This document shows, piece by piece, positions 37,212 through 51,138 of a stretch of 64,000 nucleotides of DNA. The notes beneath the pieces are model-generated. The model searched no databases. It was not told the DNA's origin and worked only from the letters and a program-made list of their open reading frames with translations. A program made the position numbers and the translations under genes. Origin of the DNA: Elysia chlorotica (Eukaryota > Mollusca > Gastropoda > Plakobranchidae); NCBI GenBank assembly GCA_003991915.1, contig RQTK01000443.1, forward strand, positions 303,813-367,812, written 5' to 3'. The stretch's first letter is position 1. The number at the start of each line of letters is the position of its first letter.

Positions 37212-38142
37212 NNNNNNNNNNNNNNNNNNNNNNNNNNNNNNNNNNNNNNNNNNNNNNNNNNNNNNNNNNNNNNNNNNNNNNNNNNNNNNNNNNNNNNNNN
37301 NNNNNNNNNNNNNNNNNNNNNNNNNNNNNNNNNNNNNNNNNNNNNNNNNNNNNNNNNNNNNNNNNNNNNNNNNNNNNNNNNNNNNNNNNNNNNNNNNNNN
37401 NNNNNNNNNNNNNNNNNNNNNNNNNNNNNNNNNNNNNNNNNNNNNNNNNNNNNNNNNNNNNNNNNNNNNNNNNNNNNNNNNNNNNNNNNNNNNNNNNNNN
37501 NNNNNNNNNNNNNNNNNNNNNNNNNNNNNNNNNNNNNNNNNNNNNNNNNNNNNNNNNNNNNNNNNNNNNNNNNNNNNNNNNNNNNNNNNNNNNNNNNNNN
37601 NNNNNNNNNNNNNNNNNNNNNNNNNNNNNNNNNNNNNNNNNNNNNNNNNNNNNNNNNNNNNNNNNNNNNNNNNNNNNNNNNNNNNNNNNNNNNNNNNNNN
37701 NNNNNNNNNNNNNNNNNNNNNNNNNNNNNNNNNNNNNNNNNNNNNNNNNNNNNNNNNNNNNNNNNNNNNNNNNNNNNNNNNNNNNNNNNNNNNNNNNNNN
37801 NNNNNNNNNNNNNNNNNNNNNNNNNNNNNNNNNNNNNNNNNNNNNNNNNNNNNNNNNNNNNNNNNNNNNNNNNNNNNNNNNNNNNNNNNNNNNNNNNNNN
37901 NNNNNNNNNNNNNNNNNNNNNNNNNNNNNNNNNNNNNNNNNNNNNNNNNNNNNNNNNNNNNNNNNNNNNNNNNNNNNNNNNNNNNNNNNNNNNNNNNNNN
38001 NNNNNNNNNNNNNNNNNNNNNNNNNNNNNNNNNNNNNNNNNNNNNNNNNNNNNNNNNNNNNNNNNNNNNNNNNNNNNNNNNNNNNNNNNNNNNNNNNNNN
38101 NNNNNNNNNNNNNNNNNNNNNNNNNNNNNNNNNNNNNNNNNN
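37212..38142. other. Assembly gap (931 N)
   Basis: The gap is preceded by GATGATGATAATAAAA and an A-run, so it probably lies in low-complexity intron sequence. Apparent frames across it are meaningless. Confidence 0.99.
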
Positions 38143-38460
38143 TCCAAGAAGTAGGTTTCGTAATAAAAGTGAAAAATCTATTTAGGTGACAAAGAACCCA
38201 TTTTCGGACAGAACAAGCATCTCTCTCTTTCTCTCCTTTTTTCTTTCCCCCTCAGTGAACGTAACCTAGATTCTTCCGGGATTCATCTTAAGAGAATCAA
38301 TGGATTTACGGAAGCCTTTATAAGCCCAAGAATCCATCACCGTTAAACACAACCTTTAATCCTTGCCATTTCTTGGGTGCTACGAAATTGAATTTAGAAG
38401 GACCTACAAGTAGACAGTGTTATAACTTCCTTAATAGCAAAAAGACTTAAAAACGTTTGA

Positions 38461-38700
38461 GGGGGGAGCTGGCTCAAGTGGGCTTATACTTGGGAGATAC
38501 CAAGTTGGAACCCATAATGGGGCAAACTTTGTTTGATTTAATCCCATACTGATTGGTCGTTGTTTGCAAAATATGACTTTTGTCCTGGACTTTTATCCTA
38601 ACACTGCCTGTAGCATGTCAGCATGAAGCATTTCAGGCGTGAATCTATGGACTTTTCGCTGCATAGAACTCTCCCAGCCAACACTATGTAAAAACGTCTC
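38461..38700 (+). mobile_element. Probable tRNA-derived SINE in the receptor intron
   Basis: The head reads GAGCTGGCTCAAGTGGGC (A-box like), CTTGGGAGATACCAAG (anticodon-arm like) and AGTTGGAACCC (B-box like). Spacing and order fit a decayed tRNA-like head. The body downstream is not matched elsewhere here, and the 3' limit is a guess. Confidence 0.5.
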
Positions 38701-38932
38701 ATTGACTTTTCATGTTTCGATCTTAATGTCCTGAAACTGAAAATTGGCTCGACCACCATATCCAGGTTAGATTCTCACAGGAAACATGCTTATGTTATTT
38801 ATTACGCTTGGGGTTAAATCCCTTATATTTAGTATTGTATTCCGTGGACTGCAAACTATAATTATAGTCAGATTGGTATAGAAAGAAATTTATAAATAAA
38901 CATAATAGGCATGACACAATTATATGTAGGTC

Positions 38933-39276
<344 letters not shown>

Positions 39277-39862
39277 TTTCCTTCATTAATTTTTGTGACG
39301 TTCAATAGATTCTTTCTTCTGTGCATACACGTAGACATCATTTATCTCAAAGCGTTTAAATCTGTGGATGCAAGGTGGTTTATTTTCTTTTATTTAGTCT
39401 TCTTGCGGTTTTTTTTTTTGGTTAAAATTAAAAACTTTCCGCGTACAGAGGGTGGTCTCTAATCCAATCTTTTCTAATTAAAACTACATTTATGTTGGTT
39501 TAACATAGTATTGAAATGATTTTCTGTGAATCCAATTATGTATCAAGGTTGTTTTTTTTGTCTTGTCGTTGGACTGTTGCATGGTAAACAACTCTTTCTT
39601 ACAATTATTAAAATTTGCCGTCCAATCGATACGTTGTTTTATCCCGGGATTTACAGTTTCGTTTCCTCGTTTTCTTTCTGTTGCTTAATTATGATTGATT
39701 TAGTGTGTGCATTAATAAGTTGCTTAACATTATTCACGCAGGGCTTAGTTTTATTGCGTTCTTATTTATGACTGTGAAGTTTGTTGCTGGGTGGGAAGAA
39801 TTCCCCAAGGAGACTGCAAAGCCTTTTACTGATGTTAGTCGCCACATTCATGCTAGGGGGTT

Positions 39863-39882
39863 TGGGGGGGGGGGGGGGGGGG
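39863..39882. repeat. G-run in the receptor intron
   Basis: About 20 consecutive G bases on the plus strand. Similar runs occur near 22262-22280 and, as C, at 48008-48018. Length may be unreliable in sequencing. Confidence 0.8.
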
Positions 39883-40904
39883 GTTATACTATTTTTACTT
39901 GCATATCCTATTTTATTCTTATTCTCTGCGTTGTTGTCTCATATATACGCCCGTGTTAGTGTTGTTCCTCACTGTTGGGCTATTTGGTATTATTTGTTCA
40001 CTGTTCCTGGTTTTATTTTTTTCCCACATATATAAATATCTTTTCGTGGCCATTTTTTTTCAATACAGTTTTGCGTGTTCGTTGAACTGTTGTTTTTTTT
40101 TTTTGTAGAGTTATTCAACAGACGTGTTTCAATCATTTAAAATAGGTTTCTCATAATGTTTAAATGATGGTTGCTCCCACTAAGCACATAGTTACTTGAT
40201 TGTATTGTAAGGCTTTTTGAATGGTCTGTGTAGTTCTGTTCTTAGATCGAGTGCGATATTAAGGGTAATTTATGGCTTTTTTGTTGGCTTCAATTTTTAT
40301 ATTTAAGTTATGTTTTATAAATTTGTTTCTTTATAATTTCTATTTTTCTGAATTTTTCCTTCACCGCTGCCAGTTAGTCATCTCTGAAAAGGCCTGCATA
40401 AATATTGAGGTATTGCAGAGTATTTAGTAGATAGAGTCTAACCAAATCCCATGTTTCAGATCCATAAAAGATACCTAATGTCACATCGAATTCAGATCTT
40501 GTTTAAACATGGCTGGACCGTCTTTTTTGCATGTGTAATAATATTTGTTTCTGTTTGTTTCTTTTTGTGTCTGTTCATCAATTATTGTTGTAAACTTTGA
40601 GGCGAATTGCACAGTCTTGGTCAGCAGCTCGGGGTAAATGGAGGTGAAACATTGGTGACTACAGAGCATAATTATCTTAAAAGAAATTATAATTGTATTT
40701 CGTTCAAAACAATAATGAAAAAAAATAGTTTTCTCACGTGCATTGAATTATTCATTTCAAACCTAAAAAAATTATATTTTTTTATATTCTTAAGAAGTTA
40801 AAAAAATCAATCTTGATATCTTTTTCTTTTAAATAGTATTATAAAGACATGTCTCTACCCCCCCCCCACCCCCACACACACACCCTTTCTATATAATTAT
40901 ACGA

Positions 40905-42344
40905 TCCTTGAAAAGCTAATGCTAAAAACACTGAAGGCCCATTTGAACAACAGTTTCCTGAAAGGGGTATTACGATCCGTTTACAAAGAGAGGCCCAATA
41001 CGAAAGTCTTCCTAAGGGAAACTGGAATTTTTTTTAAATCTTGTGCTGTAGAAGGCAAGGTTTCAATGTTTACTTTGTTATATGTGTGAGCAGCATTTGA
41101 TGATATTAATCATATAATTCTTTAACAACGGCTTAAAAAACGGCTTGTTTGGATGCGTCCAGATATATCATTTTTCATTGGCAGGAAACAAACAGTATTC
41201 ATTATCATCACCTCTAAACGTTTTAGAAAATCGTTCTCAGTGTTTTGTTTTTCGCTCCTTCTTACTCTTAATATAGTCCGACTCCCAATCTGACACACAG
41301 TTCATTTAACAACATTGTTTTAATGATCATTTTATGCTGTTGACCCTCAGCTTTACAGCTCTATCTATTATAAAAAATGTTGAAATGTTGATAAATGACT
41401 AATGTACATTAACATATTTCTGCTGTCAATGAATATATAAATTAAAAATGTATAACGAATTAACAAAAACTATATTTATAAAGCGTAAACAAAACTTAGT
41501 TCTGTGGAATGTAGAGCAATTCTTCACACCGTCAAAGTGCCGCAATCACCATTAGTGAAACACCCGAGAATCTACTTGTAGGGCAATCTTAAAATCGAAA
41601 AATATTCGAGTATCTCGACATGAGAAATGTAATTTAGCATTACAGTAAAAAGGCCAGTAAGACTTCTTCTATTAGAAGGGGTCCATAAAAACATAATTTC
41701 TTTTATAATCAATACACCAGAAAGCGATTTACGTTTCTATTCGATAACTGATGAAATAATACAAATTATTATATTCAACATAAAATTCATAAGCATGCCA
41801 CCAGATTGGTTAAAAGGAATCAATACATTAAATTTGATGAATATTGCATCGATTTTACAGGAACTGCATTGGCTGCACGTCAAATGTCGAATTTATTGAG
41901 TTTAAGATCTTAGTTCCTACTTAATATTACAGTGTTTTATAAATCGTGCTAATCTTATCTGCCAGCAATTTTTATATTCTACAAACCAACACAGACTCTT
42001 CATCCATTTAACCTACAATAAATCTCCATCACTTTTGCGAAACATCGTTATACTTTAATGGCCCAGATTTATGGAATAATTTGAACATCCAAAACGCGTC
42101 GCTACCAGCTGCTTTTAAGAGTACTTTAAAGCTAAAACATTTTGTTTTCCACATACTTGTGAAAGCATGCCGTCCTACATTATTTTTATTTGTAAATATT
42201 AATGTGGCTTTATTTAATTTGTGTCAATGTAAAAAATGTTTGTGTGAGTGAGCTTTCAATAATAATATGGTTCATATTTCAAAGCTCTTAAGAAGCGCGA
42301 AACCAGTGAAATAATTCTTTTCATTATTATGATTATATTTATTA

Positions 42345-42345
<1 letters not shown>
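40905..42345 (+). mobile_element. CR1/L2-type LINE, degraded RT, antisense within the receptor intron
   Basis: Ordered pieces of a CR1/L2-type reverse transcriptase are seen in shifting frames. They are EKLMLKTLKAHLNNSFL (about 40910-40960), GKVSMFTLLYV then AAFDDINHIILQQRL (about 41056-41135), LQELHWLHVKCRI (41856-41895) and PDLWNNLNI followed by AAFKSTLKLKHFVF (42063-42155). These match the usual order: RT entry, (S)AAFD motif, LHWLPV block and the final LWN..P/FKS block. The 3' end runs into a (ATT)n tail. No endonuclease is present. Stops in every frame show it is inactive. Confidence 0.82.

Positions 42346-42437
<92 letters not shown>
42345..42437. repeat. (ATT)n microsatellite, probable tail of the CR1/L2-type LINE
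   Basis: About 30 nearly pure ATT units follow directly on the LINE 3' end. Short-unit 3' tails are characteristic of the CR1/L2 group, so this is likely an expanded LINE tail. Confidence 0.85.
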
Positions 42438-42443
<6 letters not shown>

Positions 42444-42593
42444 AATAATTTTTTTGGCGTTATTATGGTAAATTAATTATTGATTTATTATGTTGTTTTT
42501 TTTTTTTCAATTTTCGAAACTCCCTCAAAAACCAGAAGACCCAACAATCCCCTAAGCTTTAGGATACGTACATCTCTATATTATTTTGCTTAC

Positions 42594-42924
42594 CTGGAAA
42601 ACCGAAAGCAAACACGACCCAGAGATAATACTTGTTGATTATCTGACCAGCTTCCAGAATAGGAGACATAGACGTATCATAGAAAAACTGGGGGTCACTA
42701 TGGTGGCTGCCATTAGTCTGTGAGTCAACCAACATCGGTTTTGAACCGTTCAGTTGTTGAACGCTTGGCAACAAAGCTGCGGGTGGTAACAGCGGGCCAC
42801 CGGTCTCATCTCCAAGAAAGATGCTGTCAAGGTGTGGGTTCGAGGCCTCGTGAGGAAAGGTGGTAACGTTAATTGTCACATCGAGTGTCCTTCCCACGAC
42901 AGATGTCAGCAAGTCGTACTCCAT
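42594..42924 (-). CDS. Class A G-protein-coupled receptor, exon 1 (N-terminal ectodomain and helix 1 start)
   Basis: The ATG at 42922-42924 has a strong eukaryotic context (A at -3, G at +4: CTAAGATGG). It opens 110 codons plus one base before the donor. The ectodomain of about 95 residues has three N-glycosylation sequons (N19-V-T, N59-G-S, N71-G-S) and no cleavable signal peptide, normal for this class. The end, NKYYLWVVFAFGFP, is the outer half of helix 1 and is completed in exon 2 by GNLAT. This reading depends on the splice junction. Without splicing, the frame runs 10 codons into the intron and stops. The in-frame sequence upstream stays open for some distance, so an earlier start in a further exon cannot be ruled out. 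Confidence 0.88.
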
Positions 42925-43930
42925 CTTAGCATAGGAAGCTTTTGTTTTACAGATTTTAATTAATTTTTTAATTTAATTATTTAATTTTTTCTTTAAACTG
43001 CACAGATTAAAACATGTTACAGAACAAAGTCCACAATTGGAATAATAATTGTCACAAGTTGTTAAATTTAAAGAGTTTTGTCAACGTTTTAATTTATTTT
43101 GAAGGAAGGTTCCTAAAAATGTCATTGTGTAAAATTTGATCTGAAAAGTTAAATTAGATTATAAACTGTGTTCACACGGCCCGCCTTTCCGATTAAAAAA
43201 CGAAGCAATAAATGTCCCTCTATTCCTTTCATCAGCAGTTACATCCGCACTTTTGTAGCACTGACATAATCATGAAGAGATCTTGTTTTTTTTATTAGAT
43301 CTTTTTAATCTGAAGCCTACGGCAAAACGTCCAAACATCTTGTAAAAAAATTATCTTCAGGTTTATTCAAACATATTGACTGTATTCTTGGACACCTGTC
43401 TAATGCCGATAAGAAAGGATGAAAAAAAAAGCTTAAGCGAAAAAGATCTCTTTGTTCTTACTAGAGTATGAAAAAAGGCTTGACATAGATCATTTTATCC
43501 CAGTGGCGAGGTAACTGTATCCAGGAAAATACAGTAGATTGGATTAAAAGAGTCGTCGTATTTCTCTATGCATTTTGTTTTACTTTTGGTCATAGCATTT
43601 TTAAACATTTAACTGTGGGTTTTTTTTAATTCTTGTTTGGAATTCAGCAAACTATGCCACGTGCGGTCAACTAAAAGGAAAACTTGCTGCCTCTTTGATA
43701 TAATTATCGACAAAGTTAAAAGTACACGGACGTATAAAAAAATTGAAGAAGTGCACACCAAAGACAACAACCAAAAAAAAACAACAGATAATTATGTAAA
43801 CAAAATAAACCAAGCCCTATTGTAAATAATTCTGTTGAAACAAATTCTTCACTGAAAATGAAATCGAACCGAGCGCACACGTTTGCCAGCTAGAGCAATG
43901 AATGAGTGAGTTTGTTTTTACGGCACGTCA
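42925..43930. other. AT-rich region upstream of the receptor exon 1
   Basis: The receptor promoter or 5' untranslated exon may lie here, but no clear TATA box or initiator stands out in the AT-rich sequence. A 62-codon lysine/threonine-rich frame at 43637-43825 has no recognised features. Confidence 0.4.
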
Positions 43931-43949
43931 GCACAGTAACGGCTACAAG

Positions 43950-44200
43950 AAAAAGAATGTCACACAACCCTAAAACCTTGCAACAAAACTGTTCATTAAG
44001 TTACGTGAGAGGGAGTTGTGAATGGCTGAATACAGAGAATGCCGCTGGATGGCTGGTAGGTTCTTGCTTTCCGCATCTCGCCACGGCACCGCGGATGCGG
44101 GCAGACCCCACTTACGTTTTATGTCCAATGTGTGGGTGGGTAGATCTAGAGCGTGAAGAGTGTTACTGACCCGTGCGGGCTTTGCCCTCAGTTTTATTTT
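43950..44200. repeat. GC-richer segment, possible old mobile-element fragment
   Basis: Composition changes from AT-rich to roughly even. A plus-strand frame ends with PTYVLCPMCGWVD, which includes a CPMC pair, then stops. A small hairpin CCCGTGCGGG lies just after it. I recognise no domain. Confidence 0.25.
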
Positions 44201-44239
44201 TCCTTTGATTTTTTAGCCTTTTTTTTTGTTGGCTTGTTT

Positions 44240-45162
<923 letters not shown>

Positions 45163-46025
45163 CTGCACCACAGACAAGAGGCACAACTGTATTTACCATG
45201 CATCTCGTTATTTCGTCACTGTCCCTTCTCATACCCTCTTCAGCATAGGGACAGTTTCGTGCTGAAGTGGACCCAGTTTCTAAGCATCGTCTCAAGAGCG
45301 AATTGGATACACCGTGTAATTTCACTATAGAACACTCTAAACGTGATAAGGATGTGATAATAGACGTCCCTGAACTATTATTCACACAGTTCCTTGCTAA
45401 TAATTGCATGATGACCTGCATTCTTCAAAGTATAAGATAGCAACACCAGAGAATAATGAACTGTTTTCCTCTCTTTGTTATTTTTATAATCTCATCTTTA
45501 CATCATCTCTTAAAATCACTGTCACTATTAAACAATGTGCTGTATAATGCTCATTAAAAACTACAACTGTTTGTTTTTAGTGTAACCTTTTTTTTTTAGT
45601 TTAAGTCATGATACATGAACAGCAAAGAAATATTATGAAACTAGTAAATTACACATATAAAGAAAACATTAATGTCCTGAAGACAATATCAGATAATATT
45701 CTATTGATTTAGCTTCTATATATAATATAAGGGATTTTCATTTGTTAACAGCAGTTAATTTTTTTGTTCTGAATATACACGCTGAGAGATTAACACACTA
45801 TTCTGGTCTAATTCGTTCTGTCAGGAAAAGGTGGCTCTTCTGGGGAAATATCACGTTTCCAATGATAACTTTTTTGTACTTTAAATGAGTAAAATAGAAT
45901 AAATACATATTTTGAATATTTGAATGGTTTAAACACATTATTGATATCATGATATAGACAAAAAAAATTGAATCCGAAGATACAATTATGAAACGCTTAT
46001 AAGGATTTGATTTTAAGCAAACAAT
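45163..46025. other. No gene recognised
   Basis: On the minus strand at 45165-45420 there is an open frame of mixed composition (including CMVNTVVPLVCGAEL) running into the microsatellite. It may be an old repeat-derived coding fragment but matches nothing I can name. The remainder is AT-rich. Confidence 0.35.
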
Positions 46026-46029
46026 AGGG

Positions 46030-46105
46030 TCTAATCAGGATTCGAGCCCAAAACCACCTGATTTGAAACCGCGCACTTTGCAGACTGAGTTACAACTTCA
46101 CATGC
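46030..46105 (-). mobile_element. tRNA-derived SINE head
   Basis: The minus strand reads GTTGTAACTCAGTCTGCAAAG (A-box like, starting after CATGTGAA), then a middle arm, then TTTTGGGCTCGAATCCTGAT (B-box like). Stems are too degraded for a functional tRNA. The body would lie at lower coordinates but is not recognised. Confidence 0.55.
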
Positions 46106-46109
46106 AACT

Positions 46110-48780
46110 ATTATCGTTCTCTTTATGATTAGTAGAGTTTAAAGCACAACACTAGTCGTGCATAATTATCTTCCTATCTACATGGACTTGAGTTAAGTTG
46201 CTTACGTCCAGCACCAGTGATAAAGAACGGCAATGACTTAATTTTAAATTTGTATTGCATTTTTGCTTGGCACATCCCGCCATCCGATCGATCTTAGTGC
46301 GCTTTTAAACTGTCCCGTTGAATACATTATTATTTTGAAAGTGACCAAGAATAGACAGACTGGCTGAATATTTTAATGCCGTAACTTATCTATCCAAAGT
46401 GTGTTTTGTTGATTTGGTAAATTGTATCTGTAGCAAATACATTTTTATACTGAATTTTATATTCCTCTAAGGATAAATTTATTATTTCTTTACCCTGAAC
46501 AATTAAATTTGTTCACCTTACCGTAAAATGCTTATTCAACTATAGTCATCAGACAAGCAACAGCCGTGAGAATGGTTTGTGGAATTTTGACCCTCAGTAA
46601 AGTGCCCTAAAAAAATTCCAGATTTAAAGCAACTTTACCTCAATTATTTTCTTATTCCGCTTAAAGTATGTCTGAAACATTTTACTCTACTTTCAGACAT
46701 TATTGCAGTTGGTTGTTCAATATAAATTTCTCTTATGTTTAAACATCTAAGTATATTGGGTTTTTTTTTCTCCTTTCGTTGCTCTTTTCATCAAATGTTT
46801 TCCATTTGTGTTTCAAAGAAATCTCCGCCTTCGCTGAGTTTTAAACTGGGGCTGTCTATTTTCAAACGTATTTATTATGATTAAGGTGCAAAAATTTAAG
46901 CCGCGATAACTTATTTTAGTTTAGTACTCATAATCCAGCGGAAATCCTTTATAAGCTCATTGGTAAGGTAGAATTAAATATTTAATATTTTAGATTTGGA
47001 CTTGATATTTTTTTGCGGTGTTTCTAGAAGTAAGATTAAATATCTACGTCGATTGGTTGTCCGAACTGAACTTGTATCTTCATCCACGGAAATTAGTTCC
47101 GTGCTGTTTTTCGCAGACCAATCCTTGAAAATAATTGCGTTCCAAACATATTTATGAGGGTTAGTAAGTGCACCGGTGGTCCAAAAAATTAAGACCCAAG
47201 AATGATGGTAGTATTACTTTAAAATAGCTTTCAGTGTGAAAGGATAATCATCAATATTATTATATCTTTCATTACGTGTGCCTTGTCATCGTACACGTGT
47301 GCCTTGTCATCGTACACACAGTTTGGCATTAGCGTTCTTTTTGCTCTCAGTTTCAGAAAACAATAGTGCACGTTCACCAACAATTGTCGTGAGGGTCTGG
47401 AAAACTTAAAAGTTTTCCTTGGAAGAAAACATGTAATGACTCGTAAAAATCCTACAAAATACATACAACTAATTTGAAATTATTTATGAAATGTCGAACT
47501 GGTTGAAATACCAACACACGATTTCTTTCGACCAAAGTTAGTGTAGTTGTTTTGGTGAGGTAAGGCCGCCACATTGAAAATAATTATAATGGTCTATAAA
47601 ACATTCTCGTAGATTCGGACTTTTAAAACATTTTCTATAGTTGGTCAGTGTTATTTTGGTCTGTCTGTGAGACAGACATGATGTGATTAGCGGCTGGGCG
47701 TGGGTTGTAGTTTAGAGCTGAGAGAACCGTAGATCGCGGCCAAACAATAAATGTTAAGTGCAGCATTAATCCATTTCATACCGCTCTAGTTGGGAACAAA
47801 AGCTACATTCATTGTATTATTTTTTTAAAAATCTTAATTGTTGAATTTACTTTAATTGTAGCTGGAAACCAAACAGATAACGTGAATAACATTACGATGG
47901 ACTTCTACTTTCCTAACCCTCACCATACCATTACATTAGAGTTTTTCTGTATTGTTTAATATATAAGCAATGGGTCGTGCTTTTGACAGTCTGGATTTCT
48001 TCTTCTGCCCCCCCCCCCCCAAAAAAAAAAAAATAATCTGGGAGAAAATAATAATAAAGAAACCCTCGCAATCATTACTTTTCAAATCCTGCCAATAATC
48101 TGTAAACAGAAACAGAAATACATTTGGCTTTCAAAAAGTACAAATATTCAAAATAACCCACACAAAAAAATTAAGATAAATAATACAAACAGTACCAACC
48201 AATACCTGATCAACGGCAAAAACATGTTATTTCAGAATTGCTCGTCTTTTCAGATTTAAATTTTGTCCACGGCTGGAGTGATAAATCGGCGGGTAAGTAA
48301 ATAACCAGATTGTTTTTTTTTTTATATAAGGAACGCAAGAGTGAAAATACATGTTAAAGAGTCCCCTAATTACAGTCTCAACCCGTACTACAGTCTGTTA
48401 TAATTCCTTGCACTGCAGTTGATCGCCAAAGCATTACCAAGCTCAGACATACAGGACTTTAATTCTTCTATTTCTTTCTATTGTGAACCAGTATTATGCG
48501 GACTTGTTTACTCCTTATCAACGTCCGTGTGTGGTGAACTTATTAGGAAAAAAAGAAGAGAAGAAAATTGTCCCTTGTTACATTCCACTTATCTTGCCAT
48601 TTTTAATTTTTCTTAAAAGCAGAAGGAAACACAAACACTTCTATACTGCTGGTCCTTCTAATCAATCCCTTACTCCATGTATTTATGTTTAAAAACTGAC
48701 AGTGGTGTATCATCGTGGTGCTCAGTACACCTCGCTAACGTGAACATTGCAAAGAAAACGAATTGAGTTGAGTTGAGTTG
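46110..48780. other. AT-rich stretch, no gene seen
   Basis: Apart from the 21-bp tandem duplication at 47274-47315 and a C-run plus A-run at about 48008-48030, no feature was recognised. Confidence 0.5.
47274..47315. repeat. Exact 21-bp tandem duplication
   Basis: The 21-base unit starting ACGTGTGCCTTGTCATCG occurs twice with no mismatch. It is in frame within a 77-codon minus-strand frame, giving VYDDKAH twice, but that frame has no other sign of being a gene. Confidence 0.85.
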
Positions 48781-48786
48781 AACTGA

Positions 48787-48985
48787 TTGTTTAGTGTTCA
48801 ACTTCAACTATGTATTCTTTATTGTGGAAGGGCCCCAAGACTGGCGCCTGATAATGTTATGTGCTGCCACACACGTGACAGGGCGGTCTCAGCCAATCAC
48901 GTTATACGGACACCGATCCAACAAGTAGGAAAATGTAACAGAAAGGTCGATGGTTAAACGCAACGCGGCGTTCTAAAACATTCTT
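48787..48985 (-). mobile_element. tRNA-derived SINE, family A
   Basis: In minus orientation relative to the window it carries the family landmarks. On the plus strand they appear as GGGCCCCAAGACTGGCG, ATGTGCTGCCACACACGTGA, TCTCAGCCAATCACGTTATA and ACCGATCCAACAAGTAG. The tRNA-like head (about 48930-48985) is more degraded than in other copies. Confidence 0.72.
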
Positions 48986-48989
48986 CTCT

Positions 48990-50740
48990 GTTTTGTTTAG
49001 TTTTCTGCTAAAATGTTGCATTGATTTTGTTTAAACAGACGAAGTGCAAACCCCTGTTTGATCCAAAAGATAATTATAAATTATTTCAAATTTTTAGATC
49101 GAGATGAAATTAAAGTCTTTAAGTTTTTGCATTGTTTTCACGAACGCATTAATCGCTCCTAAATAAAGCGAACTTGCTCTACTGACTTTCGGAATAGTTC
49201 AAAGACAGTCGAAATCAAGTAAAAGCTGTTTTTTTTTCTAGTAATAAATAAAAGTGTTTCATTATCGTGGCTTGCTGTTATTTGTGACACGACCGCTCCT
49301 ACCAATCGACAAAGAAATTAATTTGGAATTAAATTTGAAATGATATTTTTATATTCACTCTGGTTAGATCTAGTGAGAAAATATAAATTAATCAGTTAAA
49401 AGCTTCACGTTTAGCAGATATATTTAATATCGCAATATAAACTTAGGCATGATCGCCAGCTAAATTTCGGAAATAATTTTTAATACAAATGTAAACAAAT
49501 AAAAGCTATATCAACCAATATTAAAAAAAACATTTAAAAAAACGAGCTCGAAATCCAAGATTGGTAATGGTAAAACACAAAAACAAATAGGGAAAAGAAA
49601 AATAGAAAAATAAAAAGACATAGGCTTCTTTTTTTGCCTGAGAAGGCCACGACACGGAAATAATTATTTTAAATCATTTTAGAATGTCTTTAGCACTATC
49701 AAAATAAAGACGGAAATTATCATTGCTCGGAAATTTTATACAGCTCTAACTTTCGGTAATTTTTAATTGCTTTAAGAAGAAAAGAAAGTAAAAAACTCAA
49801 ACATTAAATTTGTATAGTAAACTTGACTCCATCCATATGGGACATAACTCACAAAGGTCACGTGATTTTTTCTAAGTCGGCTAGTGCAAAAAGATATATT
49901 GAAATAGGTCTTAACCCAGATCCAATCAGCAGATTATTTAAAATAAAATACATCTATCACGAAGTTTTGTTTAAGTTTTTGGAGAGAAAGACGTTATCCC
50001 CATTACAAGGTGGATGCTAATACACATAAATTTATAATTAAATCTTTTTATCTTAATTCTTATAATTCTAATAAAGTTTTGTTATTTGTGAACATGACAG
50101 TGTCATTCGAAAACGATTAATATTAGATAGCTTGTTATATCCAATGAGCTTGGTTGACTCGTATCACTTTTGTCGACAATTATATTCGCCACTTTGTCTT
50201 TTTTGTCTACGGATTTTTAAATGTTCATATAATTATATTAACCTTTTTTTTATAAATATTTCATCCACGCCAATCTATTGACACTTTACTTACGTCATCT
50301 CGAGTATTATAACAGAATACAAAAATACATTTTGCTCCAACACTCGTGAAGCACTACGTGCTTTTTTACGAAAGGGTCATTTCTAAATGTCATTAGTTTT
50401 TTATCATCCTATGTCCTAAACACGTACAGTCTTTTCAAGTGGCAGCTCAAGAATGAATAAATACACTGTACCATTATGCAAGCCAAGCTGACTTTACTAC
50501 TCCCAAGACACACATTGGTGACAGTAATCCAGCAATCTCTGCAAAACACGAAAGTGGCACTCCAAAATCAATTCGTTTAAAATGGGTCCTACCAGTATTC
50601 AAAGTTCGATGACACACAAAAAAACATGTCAGTTTAGACGTAATCAGCGACGAGATTTTTTAAACCTCTCTCATTTAGCTTTTGCAATGGCAAATAAGGG
50701 TCATTTATTTTCTTTTTTTGCCCTAGTTTAGTTAAGCTTA
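48990..50740. other. AT-rich stretch, no gene seen
   Basis: Nothing beyond short motif-free frames was recognised. Confidence 0.5.
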
Positions 50741-50744
50741 AGCC

Positions 50745-51138
50745 TCATGATTCCCCGTGGAACAAAGGCCGCGGCAAGTCCCCCAACCGAACTCGGTTCT
50801 GGCTGGTCCTTTTTAGCTCGACCCATGTACTACCAGCGGCTTTCATCTCAGCATTCGTGCTTCGCCGCCAAGTCTTCTTGGGACGTCCGACCTTGCGTTT
50901 ACCTTGGGGGGTTCCCTTCAGGGATAACGAAATGTGTGGCCTATCAAACCCCTTTTGGGCTTTATGATTTCCGTCTCGATGCAGGGGTTGCTGCATACTG
51001 TCCCACAGTTCTTTGTTTGGGATAAATTCAGACACCTAACGTTGAGGATGTTTCTGAGGCATCTGTTGGTGAATGATTGCAGTTTGTGGTTGTTGATCTT
51101 GGTAACGCGCCATGTTTCTGAGCCATACAGAAGAGATG
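50745..51138 (-). mobile_element. LINE 3' part: RT C-terminal tail, minus strand
   Basis: On the minus strand an upstream frame reads SSLLYGSETWRVTKINNHKL, then TNRCLRNIL (51142 down to about 51040). A second frame reads ELWDSMQQPLHRD, then GTPQGKRKVGRPKKTWRRST and TWVELKRTSQNRVR (about 51035 to 50760). This is the order YGSETW block, then GKRKVGRP basic block, then terminal VR.. block. One frameshift separates the two frames. The tail matches 16478-16645 on the plus strand. The 3' end lies near 50745. Confidence 0.88.

Noticed and set aside
37167..38189. Frames of 326 and 334 codons
   Set aside because: They consist almost wholly of N bases.
46030..46105. Functional tRNA gene
   Set aside because: A and B boxes are visible but the acceptor and anticodon stems do not pair, so it is a SINE head. 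The same applies at 2636, 27746, 34006, 38461 and 58375.
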